Below the pieces are notes generated by a model. The model did not search any database. It saw only the letters and a program-made list of their open reading frames with translations, and was not told the DNA's origin. Source: Channa striata (Eukaryota; Chordata; Actinopteri; Anabantiformes; Channidae). Taken from it: a DNA stretch of 64,000 nt. Below are positions 36,906 to 49,162 of this stretch, one piece after another (the stretch's first letter is position 1; each line of letters opens with the position of its first letter). Position numbers and translations under genes: made by a program. The DNA is taken from positions 25,710,875 to 25,774,874 of the forward strand of contig CM065175.1 of the NCBI GenBank assembly GCA_033026295.1, given 5' to 3'.

Positions 36906-37250
36906 CCATCCATCACAGCTGATTTCTCCCACCAGTGTGTGCACACGAACAACCGCGCTCAAGGACCCGAAGGAGGAGCCAAGTCATTCCACCTGCTGAG
37001 CGGCGGCCAGCAACTATCTGAGCGCCGTGATTAGTTTACAGTTTTTAGAACACACGTCATGGTGCAAAAGCTTTTCCCACCCCGGGAACTGAACTCGTGC
37101 CACCAGGGCGACAACTGCAGTTAAAGTGGCACGCTATTTGACTTGCTTTGGTTACATAAACATGAAAATCATTACCAAAACTCAGGCTGGCCTTGAATGG
37201 TGCACAGAAACTGATCCACGTGCATGTGACGGTGTGGACGTGTGTGTTAC

Positions 37251-37391
37251 CTGGGAAGATTAATTTGAGGTCGACCGGTGGTTGGTTGGTGTCAACAGTG
37301 ATCTTAAACTTGGTGGTTTTGGCTGGGGAGGAAGGAACACACACCAATGCCAGAGGCAAACTAAACCTGGACTGGAGGACTCTGGGAACAC
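37251..37391 (-). CDS. bbs9: BBS9 coding exon, 8th in window (GAE to platform)
   Basis: Opens after TTTTCCTCAG and closes CCA-G before GTAACA. It encodes GVPRVLQSRFSLPLALVCVP, then a proline/serine turn, then KFKITVDTNQPPVDLKLIFP. The PRV-Q-F-LPL pattern and ITVDTN match human residues of about 518-564 (PRVIQCKFRLPLKL; ITIDTN). The exon crosses the boundary from the last GAE strands into the platform domain. It begins with two bases completing glycine and ends at phase 1. The intron starts with an AC-rich stretch directly after the donor. Confidence 0.96.
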
Positions 37392-39600
37392 CTGAGGAAA
37401 AAAAATATATACATACACATACACATCGTAAAACCTTTGAAAGATTTTCTCCTTATGCTGCATTTCTCCCGTTCTCCATATTTGAGTCTATTTGGAGGAA
37501 AGCTAACGAACTGCCAGCTCCAGCGAGGGCTACAGACTCCTCACTCTTTCACACGCACATATAAGATTTCGCTAACGCTACCAAGCTACAACTATTAATA
37601 ATAGTCGATTAATTCGGCATTATTTTAAGCTACTCTCCATTCTCCCTTATCCTGTAGTTCTCTTCCTGAAAAACAGCCTTAAAGTCACAGCCCATTTCCT
37701 CTTTTAAATGGCGCCCACCGCCGCCAAAGTTCCCTACGGCGAATCAAACGAGGTCAGCACCTCGCCTTTTAGGCTTACTCTCCAAACAGCTCCGGTTAAC
37801 ATTTGTTAACACAGTCAACACTGCAGATATTCAGATTACATGAGTATCTGAGAGCTACGAGACCGAGAGACTCAACATCAACACCAAGCGCGGAGGGGCG
37901 TTTGTCAAAGACCCGAAAGGGGAAGTTTTGTGAAAAGCGGGGAGGAGGACAGTTAAGGCCAACCATAACTATGTTCTGAGCTTAAGCAGTGCTGAGCTTG
38001 GCAGAAATCGACTCTTCGCTAGAATAACAGAGCGAAGGAAAAGAGCGATGGAAGAAAACAGTTGTTAGGAAGAGATGAAGCGGGGGAACCTGAGGCGAGG
38101 AGGTGAGCTAACGACGGGGGACGGAGAAAACCTGAGTCGAGCAGAAAAACGAGTTGAAGTTAAGCGTGAGAGAGAGACTGGAAGATGGTGTGGAGGGGAG
38201 GCACAGTTTAATTACGGACGGTTCCGGGTTATTAAAGATGGTAATAATTACCTGAAACTACTGTGCACCTTTTTATTACACACATGCAATTATTATATGA
38301 TTAAGTGAATTATTCCTTTTGGTTGGAATACATGAACTGAGGGAGAGAAATAAGAGGGGATGAGTTGGAGCCAAGAAAAACTAAAGAAAAGGAGGACGAA
38401 GAAGCACCGTGGCCCACGCTCTCGTCTAATCGCACGTTTAATTTTAACGCGACTCACAGCCAACGAGCCGAACGGGGTTGAAAGGGGTTGAACTCATTCA
38501 GAAATTTAACTTGCAGCAAACGGATTCATTCAACGTGCTAACTGTGCTCTATCCTATGCTCTGTGATGCTCTGTCAGGTAAATGAAAAGAGCAGGATTTT
38601 ACAGCGTTATTTGATTTTATGCTACATTACAGTTCTCATTACTTCATTCCGATTGGAGGGAAAGCGTTTCGGCATTTCTAAGCGTTTACTAAATAACAGA
38701 CAAACGTATGCTTGCTGAAGACTATTTTCCGACTGGGTTTTAAAGGAACTTTGACAATAATCAAAGCAGACAAGATGTACACGATGATGGATTGCCCGAC
38801 TCAAACAGGTTTCAAGTCTCTCCAAGTTGAATTTCAAAACACGCTGAAATGAATGAAACCACTTGCTGCCTGAAAGGAATGGGAAAAACATTGCAAAAAT
38901 CAAAAACACCGAGGTATGCTTTGGAAACTGGTGAACGCTGAGGTAAAATATAGTGTATGTGATACGTAACGGATGGATAACAAAAACAGATATGACCTCC
39001 AGCGTGGCGACCAAAATTTAAACCAGACACGAGACACCAACGGCAAATGAGTCCAAACTGACGTGTTGGTCTGTTTCATCAGAAGGTCAGTGGACGTAGA
39101 GCTGGCTTCAGGATACGGGAACAACGGCATTATTTTCAGGATTTATCCATTCTGTTTACTTGCCCACCACAGCTCAGGTGTCAAAAAAATCATTACAACA
39201 TTAAATCAACTTATTCTCCGAAGCCGTCACATGGATGTTTATGTGTGTATGAAGTTCAAGAGCCGGCAGAAATTTAACATAAAAACCAGAAACTCTACCC
39301 ACTGGTATTTATGGGAGGGGGAGGAAATCTAAATACGGAAGTAAAAGCTGAGTAAAAAAAAAAAAAAAAGAGGGGAGAAGACAAAAACAGGGGACAGAGT
39401 GAAATATAGATGAGGAGAAGGAGCCAGCAGATGACGAAAAAGACGAGAGAGCAGAGAGAAAAGGGATGGAGGAGGAAAACGAGAAGGTACAAGGTGAGAA
39501 TGATGGAAGAGGAAGGGAGGCAAGGTTGTGAACGGCTGGAAAAGGTCAGGGGAAACATTTTTCCATCTCAAATTCGCAGTTGCAATTTACTAGTCACCAC

Positions 39601-39703
39601 TGTGTGAGTGTGTGTGTCAGCGTGTGTGAGTGTGTGTGAGCGTGTGTGAGCGTGTGTGTGAGTGTGTGTGAGCGTGTGTGTGAGTGTGTGTGAGCGTGTG
39701 TGG
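39601..39703. repeat. TGTGAG/TGTGAGCG minisatellite
   Basis: About 100 bases of GTGTGTGAG(C) units with a higher-order alternation of TGTGTGAG and CGTGTGTG. Confidence 0.95.
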
Positions 39704-40735
39704 AGACCCTGTAAATCTCGTCTGGTTCCCCTGTACATTCCCAGGCTGCTTTGCCAGGTTACACCCTCCACACAGCCACTCACCTGAAAATCTGTGCGTG
39801 TCACTGGAATATCAGAAAAATATCTTTACCGCACCTCCGAGACTAGAGAGCTGCAGACAGCTGTGTCACGTTAAATATATAATTACAGCAACAAATGTGC
39901 CCAAAAAGGAACCATATACAATTGAGTTCAAATATTCCTGCGTTGGACTAACAAACCGGCCTAAAAGACTTTTTCCATTTCACTGAGTTTTGTTCCCGTT
40001 CAGTTTTTTCTGCTGCGCTGTAATGCTGACTGTCAGCTCTTTATGAATCACTAAATGCACACACGGCTTTTATTCCAAAAGGCCCCACTGTGACGTGTTG
40101 TGCTCGCACAGTTGCCTCACACTTACCTTCTTCTGACCTCTGACCTCTGTCCGAAGTTACAAGCCTGTCAATTACCAAACTCCTGAAACGCTGTTAATCC
40201 ACATTTCTGTAAATTTGTACTGCACGCACAAAATCTTCTATTCAAATTAGGCCAAATCGGAGCAATATCCCGACCAAGCATTTGGGGATGGAGAAAGACT
40301 GAGTGGAGCGATGTATCCGGCTCAAGTCTCTCTTATTGGGACACCTAATGAGCTAATAGAGGTTGCAGACTGATCGTTGTTGGTTTATGCATCTAGATTA
40401 CTGAGAATATGATTCACTTAGAAAACAATCAAACATGTTCAGAAGTTGTTTTTTTTTTTTAAGTGTGGGGATTAGAGTGAGTGCGAGTTCATAATGATAG
40501 AAGAGCAAACTATTTTATTCATGGCCTGATGTTGCATTATTAAAAAACACAGATCAGCACAAGCCTGCCTGTAATTTGTGGAAGTTCTTCCTCCCTGTGC
40601 CAGTGCAGTGGTCTCACTGAAATAAATGATGCGGTTCCAGTTTCAGACAGAAATAGCTGAACACGGCACAGGCCTTTTCACACGACTGTCCCTGCTGTTT
40701 GCTTTTCTGATCACCGTGAACAGAAACAGGCTTCG

Positions 40736-40763
40736 CGCACACACACACACACACACACACACA
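40736..40763. repeat. (CA)n microsatellite
   Basis: CA tract with a CG step at its start. Confidence 0.97.
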
Positions 40764-43578
40764 GCTACTGTTTCTAAACCGTCTCCTACACAAGACCTGG
40801 AGCTCGGTTGTCATGGAAAGAAATAAACGCTGCCTCATTCACCTACGTCGAACATCACAGATATAGTGAAGGAGGATGACGAGACACAGCAGAAAGGAAA
40901 ACGGCAAATGCGGTTCGAGCAGATGCTCCAACTCAGAACCCTGGAACTGAAGCCGGCAGTGAAACGCAGCCAAAGAGTGAGTAAGTGACTAAACACCATC
41001 GCTCAGTTACAGTAAACTGAGGTTACTGTGTTTGTCTTACAGATTCTTCATTCAATTCTCTGCCCGTCCCCAGCTTTAATCTTCGGTAATCTGCTGTTTG
41101 GGATGTTTAAATGTGTAGAAAAATCGGAATCCGCACATAAATCAAAAGCTGACCCCCCGATTTCCTCCTGGAAAGCGGCCTGCGAGGCCGGTGATGTGGA
41201 ACCTTTGTCCTCTGTTAAACACACTTAAAATCACAATTGAGCGCTGCTGCTACTTGTTAAAGCTGCTGTACCTCCACTGTACTGCGGTCTCAGACGCTTC
41301 TGATTCGAATTATCTGGAATCTGCCCGTGTGTGTGTGTGTGTGTGTGTGCACTACAGACAGAGTGAAAGAGATGGAGAGAGGGAACACGGAGTTTATTTG
41401 AGCAGAGGACCACTGTGCGGGATCAGGTTCTAACCACAGCTGCAATGATGTCAGCCGTGTGTGTTAAAGCGTGCGCGGGTGTGTGCGTACGCGCAGCATG
41501 TGCATACCTACGTGCTCGTTCCTGTTTGTGCGTATCCTATCGTTTCCTCTGTGTTATACACACACACACTGCGGTCTCCGACAAATCATGTTCATATGCA
41601 GCTATTCTGCATTAGTGATTTGCCTTAAATGGCTGTGTTCTGAGCCAGAAAGTCCAGGTGTGGAATTCGGGAATGACTGATGCCCATAAATGTTTTGATT
41701 TGACACACGGCAACCACAGTTCATGTCCCTGTCTCACAGTATATTCGTAATCTGACAGTTCTGCTTTGTAACCACGACCGAGATCTTTTCCTAAAGCTAC
41801 TCCAACGCCAACAACGCTCAACACTAAGGTTCCAAAATCAATAGGGTATTACCATTATTAATATTATTATTCCAGAAATAAATATGTAAATAGGTATCAA
41901 TAAAACAAGGACGTCCTATTCGAAGCTATTAGCGATACGATTTCAGAATGGCTTGTTGCCTGTAATGCAATAGTTTCAGGCTACATTTTTTAGACTAGAT
42001 TTCCATTTTGACACATTGATTTCATCACTTTCTGCAACACCACTGTGGGATTCAACAGCCTCATCAGCCTTGAAAAACATTCAGCAAACACTGGGCACAT
42101 TGAAACTTTCCGTTATTTAACTTAGAACCTTTGAACTGAGTGAGTTCAAATGCTGGACATACAATAGGAGAATGGTCACAGAAGCCTGGAGCTCTGGAGA
42201 AGTCCACATTTACGTCCTCGTGTGTACGTGTTGGTGCTGAGTATGTATTTACTGACTTTCCAAGAAAACTTTTTTTTTCCAAATTTACCCTCAGAACAAC
42301 AGGCACTAGCGTACGTCATATTTCACCAGCTTTTGTCTTTCAGAATTAACGATAGCACATTTAAAAGCACTACAAACACCAACCCGCCGTAAATTAAAAC
42401 GATCTGCTGAGATGCTCCCGAGGCCTGACAGTGGATCCCGACTCTCCTCTCGGGATCTGGGCCGCAGACTGAGGACTCGACTCCAGACTCATGTGAGGAA
42501 GCAGATGTCATAGAGCAGCCAACAGTGGATTAAATTTAATAAGCAGATTTAACCACATCTTACATGTACATTTAGTCATTTGGCAGATCATCTTCTGCAT
42601 CAAATTAGTCATTTCTGAATATATAAAATAATATAAGGACAAAAATGATAAAAACTACAACATTACCTCTGCGCTGGCTCAGTGGCCGACCAATCAACAT
42701 AAGCTTGGATCACTTATGACTCCTATATTGCTAAGTAGCTATTTTTAAGTCTGACTTTAAAACATATTAAAATGTTCTGAGGAGATTCATCTTCCCCAGT
42801 TACAGCGGCGTGGAAACATAAAGACAGAGGTTCTTCCTCCAACAAGTCGAAGATCTACAAAAAAAGTTCCTCTAGTGAAAAAAAGCCTTTTGTTTCCCCC
42901 AGGAGCTACAATCCATTTGCTCGTGATGCAAACACTCAGCTGTAGTTACTACCTCTCTGTCTTTGCTGAAGAAACACCTCTGATTTTGGCAGATTCCTGA
43001 ACATATTTTTTGGCTGATTTAAAATAACTGCATGGGATGATAATTTGCAGCTGACAGAGATAGAAATGATCCTGCTGCGCCCGCGTGTGCATGCGCATAC
43101 ATACTAACGCAGAGCCTCTAAGCCCCCTAGTTTACAGGACATCCTATTCTCTATCCAAGCACAAACTCAGGCCGACTAACACAAGCGCAGGAGCTGGAGA
43201 ATGTGTGTGTCGAGTCAGTGCACTTCTATGTGTGGGTGTATTTCTGTGCAAACTGCTCAGAGTATTAAAGGATGAATGGATATAAGTGGATATTTATTAT
43301 TTCTATATAGTTTGTGTGTGTAGACTCTTGCCAAGTATCGCGTTACCAGATGGTAAACAGTAGGCAGTGCCTCTTCCTGTCGGTACAGTAGGAGAATGCG
43401 AACAGGGCACCTTTTGACTGCGTGTGCATTCTTCTGTGTGTTGAACTACATTTTCGAGTGTGTCGCAAAATACAAAAACATGGGAACAATACACGAGTAC
43501 ACCCACAGGACGTGTTTGTCTTTTATTAAGGGGTTCTACATTCTCTATTCTATCCAGCACCACTAACCAAACACTTAC

Positions 43579-43593
43579 CTTTGGGATTCAGCT
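43579..43593 (-). CDS. bbs9: BBS9 15-base microexon, 7th in window
   Basis: Only 15 bases, between a pyrimidine-rich CTCTCTGCAG acceptor and a textbook GTAAGT donor. With the carried-over G it reads E-L-N-P-K and leaves a trailing G. Placed between IVSYSSPT and GVPRVLQ it restores the spacing of the human protein, where the corresponding stretch is DRNPDG. The intron flanking it upstream is 5.5 kb and the one downstream 6.2 kb. Both junctions are phase 1, so the exon can be included or skipped without changing frame. It was identified by filling a five-residue gap in the alignment. The match to Asn-Pro, the strong splice signals and the exact phase make chance unlikely. Confidence 0.88.
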
Positions 43594-46500
43594 CTGCAGA
43601 GAGGAAGCACAGAAGAGTTAAAGGTTAAAGAAGAAAAGTCAGAGGTCAGAGGAACAAAGAAAAACACAAGAGCTGTCGGGCCTCGCGTCTCGTTTTATTC
43701 AGCGCAGACCAGTAGCAGAGCAGCACTGGAAGAACTGAGCTCCATGCAGGAGGGGATTCCCCGAGCCCCTGAAGAAGATATATACACACTTAAAAAGCTT
43801 TTCCGCCCACCAGGGAAGTCCCGCTGGATGGGAACACGGCCGCCCGACGGAGTCAAAACAACCCTCGATGTTATAAAGTCAAAAACCCAGTCCAGAGAGC
43901 TTCGTATGAAACTGAAGGGGAACCAAATGCGACGGACATTTCTTACAGTTTAGAGAACAACTTGGGTTAAACATTCTGCCCATCACCTTCAAATTAAAGA
44001 CGAGGCACATTTTGTGATAAATCCGTTCATAAATACAGTCAGATTCAGTCATTCAGCTTTAAATGAAGAGAACTTTACCGACTGCCTGAACTTTAACTGC
44101 TCCCACCGATTTCTCTGCACTAAAGTAAGTCTGGCTGTTTTGACCCTGTTGTTTTATATAGTGGGAAAATGGAACGTTGTTTCATTCCCGTCTACTGAGT
44201 CCTGTTCAGGAGACTGATGGCAAATTCCCACGTATGCACTTGCTTGCATGTGTCTGGGTTATGTAAAATAGGAAATTTTATATTTATTGCGGGTTTGCAA
44301 TTTTATAATTCTTTCGTGCTGAAGGCGGCTATCAAAATCGGTTTTTGCTTCCTATTTGGGGGATTGTTAGCGATTTGCCAAACCAAGCAGCAAGGCTGGC
44401 GAGGGCAGAATAGTAACACGGAACTACGCCAATAAAAGAACACTAAGGCTGCGAAACGGAATTGTTTTTATGAAGGGAGAGCCGCTCTTATACCGGCTCC
44501 TCGCTGCCAAATTTTCCCAGCTGCTGTGGGATTTAAATAGTCAGCCTCCTGCTTCTCTAACCTTTAGGCCTCAGCAACAGAAGTCTGGCAGATTAAGCTC
44601 TGATTTGCTTGGTCGAAGAGGAGTTCCTGTGAAGGTGAATGAGAAGCAGATGGCAGGTTGCGGTCCAGCGAGGAGAAACTGAGGTGCTGAGTCAAAAGGT
44701 TCACGAGTTATTAAAGCTGATGAGAGTCGCACTTCCTTACTGTGCTTCTCTTTCCTGTAACAACTTTGGCTGTACGCGACATGAAATTGTCATTTCATGC
44801 CGTGTACGTCAAATTCATCCACGTAACTATTTCAGCCAAAGTAAAGCATTCCTCGTTGCATCCTAAATTAATTTGCTTCTGGGGGCTAAGTGGTGGTTTG
44901 TGTAACTTTTATTAATCATCTAAATGGCCTTCGGACTCCAGCCAGAACCTCAGAACTCTCTGCTCCTACTAAACGGGTCAGTCATTGGGCCGTGACAAGG
45001 AGCTCACACTGAACGTCGGCGCAGACGTCCGGGCTGGATTTGTGCAGTGACTCTCTCGATAAAGTTTCATTAAGCAAGAGTCCACAGTTTTGACCAAGTA
45101 GGAAAAATGTGGCGCTGATTTTTTGGTTTTCTACACTGAACGTATGTGATGAACACATTAAACTATTATGGCTATGATCAACAATATGCCTAAAACTTCT
45201 CAAAATTGTTCCCATTTAGAACTATTATTTAATTGTACAATACATTAGTTTTTGTAGCTCTCTTCTCAGCGCGTGCCAAAGAAATGAACGAAAAAAAGCA
45301 CAAGTGGAGGGGAGAAAAACCTAGAACAACACAAAGAGGAAGTGAGAGGAGGAAAAAAAAGAGGCGAGAGAAAGAAGTAAAAGCATCAGCGTTGAGTGAA
45401 AGCTCCAGTTAAACGTAAAGGACATGTCAAATGGAGCGAGAAGGCAATCACAGCACTCGCCGCGTACACATTCACACATGTGCGGTAGCCGCTCCTGGCC
45501 AGCTGCCAGCCAGTGTTCAATCAGCGTTTCCTGTTCCAAAATCTCCTGTAACGGCGGAGAAATTCGATGGGCTGAAACGAGTGAAGTTCTGCATCCATTA
45601 GCTGGTGTGGTAGGAGAAAAGTCCGTTTAGTGTTTCACGAGCCAAGCCCTTGTTCGCTCAATAATAACGGAGAAAGGTGTCTCTCTGGATCATTAGCCTC
45701 AGAAGCAAAGTGATAGAATTATTAGCGTTATTAGTGTCTCAGCTTTCAAAATATCCTTCCACAGCCTTTCCTATCTGTGGGTGCCAATCAACGGAGGAAG
45801 TCAATATTTCCGTCTGTACATCTACAGCATTTGACCCCGTAAAATTAAAACCGCTTCCAAAAGGATCAAATACACAAGTTGTGGCATCAATGAACCACCA
45901 GGTTCAAGGGATCAATCATTAAACTGGCAAACTGAGTGAAGAGCTTTTAAACTTTGGATAAAGAGCTTCAATGTAATGATGCAAACGTTCCCGACATTAT
46001 CCTGACTTTGTCCTTCGAGCCCCGTAGAACAATGTCCATGGTACGTACGTGAGTTTGTGCGTGTAGCACGCTGCTCTGTCCCAGAGGCGTTACACAAAGT
46101 TTAACTGCACGGATTTTCTCCTGCGAGGACTCTGGTCGCTCACATGCTCGTCGCATGTGTACAGCACATCTTCGCACAATACCCGACACTGTCTGGAGTT
46201 CATATGTGACCAAAGCTCCTGCCATCTGCACCCTGAGAATGGGCCCTCTAACGTACTTGGATCCTCTTGCCCAAAATCAGAGTCGACTGGGCCGGCTCGG
46301 CATTTTTACACACCCCGCAGAGCACGATCGCGTGTTAATTGCTCCATTGTACTGTGGTTGTTCGGTTTCTTCACTCACTTACTCTGTTTTTCCGTTTAAT
46401 CTGTCGCCCATCTGTAGTTCACTGAACTAAAAACATCTACAAACGTAAAATCAAACAGATTTCTGATGTGGCCGTTTCACGAGGACTTCGCAAACAATAC

Positions 46501-49057
46501 TGCAGCCTCCCAGAGACACGGACATATGGAGATGCTGGTCACTCGAGCAAAGTCAATAAAGCAGGAGAAAACAATGGGGCTGCCAACTGGCTCCCCAGGT
46601 TTCCACACAAATTGGCCTCGCAACTAATGAATCATGGCTGGCTGTGTTTTATGGAAATTACCCGCACAGTTGCCTGCTTATCTTTGACTGCTCAGATGAA
46701 AATGCCCATTGTGCATGTACCAGCAATGTCCTATAAATGTCAACTTGACCACTTGATCCCTCTGAAGTGTGCTTGCGTAAAGCCCATTGTAGGGGTGTTA
46801 GGAAAATCACAGAGGGGCACTAATGAAATTCTTTCTAGATTGTAACAGCTACAGCCACTGTCAAGCCTCCTTTGAAGGGCTTAAAGAGTCGACAGTCTTC
46901 TTAAATGTCAAAGCCTTTGTGAGGGTTTAAGACAGGCACAGTAGCCACAGGGTGGGATGATGTTATGCGGGACGGGTGGTGTTAAGGTGTAATCATCAGC
47001 CCCAAGGTGGGAACGCAGAGAGAAAGAAAGAGATAGAGACAAAAGTGATGCATTCCTCTCATACCAGGACGGCGTTTAGGGAACGGGAGGAGACTAGGCA
47101 TTAATGGAGATTAGCGCCACAGGAACACACAGCCACAGAGGGACGAGCACTCGCCGATGCGCATGCGCCAAAGATTTGTGGAAGAGTTCGTAGGAGGAGA
47201 TTATAGAAAGAGTTTCACAAGCGACTCAGCGATCAGTGCAGGTTAGAGGAGGGTGGCAGGCATTTTCACTTTCATTAGGCAGGTGCCCAACGTTTTCACT
47301 GGGGGGGAGCAACATGTTTCTACTATTCTCCTGTCGTGGTCTCTGAGTGGACACAGTGGAATCCTGTTGTTAAAATAGACCAAGGAAATACGGCTGGAAA
47401 TCAAGGCGTCTTATGTTAATGAAATGAATGTTTTGTTTGCACATCGTCTTTTTTACATCGACACAAAGAAAGAAAGTGTCTGGATGTTGGATGCATTTAT
47501 ATTTTGGGAAGGCCCTTCCCTAAATCAGAGTAACAAGCCCCGATGCACAAACCCTGTTCCATAAATAACTCGTTTTTCCAGCTTGGACTTCCAAACAAGT
47601 CCCAGTTCTGGACTTTACTATCTTGCGCAGAGCTCTCAACCCTTTTCGACACCTTGGGGATGAACTGCAACTCTGAGCAAAATCAACATCATCACTAATG
47701 CTCCTCTGATTCAGTGGGGGAAAATCGTTGCTGGCCATGTAGTGCTGCATTCATATGTCCATGCTTATCTACTCTAACTCCAAGATTGCTTCATGTCTCC
47801 TCCCTTTCCCTCTTCGGGTCCACACCTTCAAACATATGTCCTCCCTGTCCTCCCTGTCCTCCCTGTTCCCCCTTCTTCCCATCTCCGCCCTGGTATAAGT
47901 CTTTTCCTGTCTGCTCCTCTCTCTTTGCTCGCCTCTCCTCTCCACCACACGTTACTTGCCTCCTTACCTCATAACTCCTAGCGTACCTCGACTGGGTTCT
48001 GTGTGTGTGTTTCCATCCCGCTGTGCCTCTCCCTGCTCCAACTTTTAATAAACTTCTTTCAATTTGAGCTCCAGTCCATCAGGTTCCTTCCAAAACACAA
48101 GATCAGCCTCCAGCATGCTATCCCCGAGCTGCTTAGCTGCCAAGGCCTACTGAAGTACACCAGACTCCCCTTTGTCAGCTATTTTTAGCATCACAATGAA
48201 GCTTAACAAGAAGGAACACTTCCCAATATTTCCAGACATTTCACAATAAATGTGCTTCTGGGGAGGGACCGCTGCTCCACCAGCAGCGGCCTGCCAAACC
48301 CAACGCAATCCAAAGGAAACAATAGCATGAAAACATGGATATTTTTTTTATGGGCAGGTTTTTTTTCGGTAACGAATGCTGAAATCTGTGTTTTCTAAAA
48401 AAGAACGTCTGCGACATCTGAAATAAAGTGTGGGTTTATTGGTTTGCAGGGGAAAGTAATATCTTCCAGAAATATTGCAGGGCCTGGAAACAGATGCCTG
48501 GAGAGAGCAAGAGGATGAACTGGAGAAAACCCAAAAGTCCTCACGCCAGGTCAGAACTCTGTGAGCAGCTGGTGTACAGCAGTGATGTTACAGTTCCGTC
48601 TGGAACCGCCGTCATTACGTAACCAAGGTTTCAACAAAGTCTTCAATTCGTTTTCACAATACATGAACACCGGTAACTCGTAGTTGGTTTTCAGCAACAT
48701 AACGTTATTACACGTGCAGCGTGAATGTGAAAAGCATCTTAAATACGACCGACCGGGACTTAAATGTGGTTTGTGACTCTTTTTATTTCAGTGCTGCCTA
48801 ATAACAAACAGCGACTGGATTAACGCGGCCTCAGCGCTACAAACCGCCGTTAATTTAAAGCAGCCAGTGCTTCAGAGCGAACAGGTAAATCTCACCTGTC
48901 AATAAACCTGGTGAGCTGGTCTGTTTCTCAGGTTGTATTGGTTCTGGTCTTTAAATATGATGAATGTATAAAGACATAAACAATCCCTCCTTATGAAAGG
49001 CCTGTCACAGTCATTATCTTGTTGACTAAACTGAAGTAAAGAAGTGTAAGTGGTCAC
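43594..49057 (-). other. bbs9: BBS9 intron, 5.5 kb
   Basis: Intron upstream (in transcript sense) of the microexon. It is poor in microsatellites compared with the rest of the window. It includes a complex, repeat-free stretch at 46460-46960 and a pyrimidine-rich stretch at 47770-47960 with a 9-base tandem (CCTCCCTGT, 47838-47866). No gene is recognised. Confidence 0.85.
47838..47866. repeat. 9-base tandem repeat, 3 copies
   Basis: CCTCCCTGT repeated three times within a pyrimidine-rich stretch. Confidence 0.95.
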
Positions 49058-49162
49058 CTGTGGGCGAGCTGTAGGACACTATGATGTCTCCAGTCAGATC
49101 GGCGGGGGGATAGCGGCCATTGAGGAAAGCTGAAAATTCCACAGCTGTCGAGGAGCCAATGC
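49058..49162 (-). CDS. bbs9: BBS9 coding exon, 6th in window (GAE domain)
   Basis: Separated from the previous exon by a 10.8-kb intron. The acceptor is CTCTTTAG and the donor GTGACC. It translates as GIGSSTAVEFSAFLNGRYPP followed by ADLTGDIIVSYSSPT. The IVSYSSPT segment is closely similar to VVSYSRPT in human BBS9 (about 477-511). It carries middle strands of the GAE domain. It starts with two bases completing glycine and ends with one base (G), phase 1, that continues in the 15-base microexon. Confidence 0.95.

Larger units (their letters stand above)
36607..37250 (-). other. bbs9: BBS9 intron, 0.64 kb
   Basis: Short intron between the exons at 36511-36606 and 37251-37391. It contains a TG repeat (36739-36763) and a CA repeat (36877-36903) of opposite strand sense about 110 bases apart, which could pair with each other in the transcript. 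Nothing else is recognisable. Confidence 0.9.
37392..43578 (-). other. bbs9: BBS9 intron, 6.2 kb
   Basis: Intron between the microexon and the exon at 37251-37391. It has purine-rich stretches (about 38040-38190 and 39350-39550), a TGTGAG/TGTGAGCG minisatellite (39601-39703), a CA repeat (40736-40763), a short TG repeat near 41329-41349 and otherwise unremarkable AT-rich sequence. No coding potential is recognised. Confidence 0.85.

Noticed and set aside
39601..39703. CRISPR-like array
   Set aside because: Units are 6-10 bases with no spacers; a simple minisatellite in a vertebrate intron.
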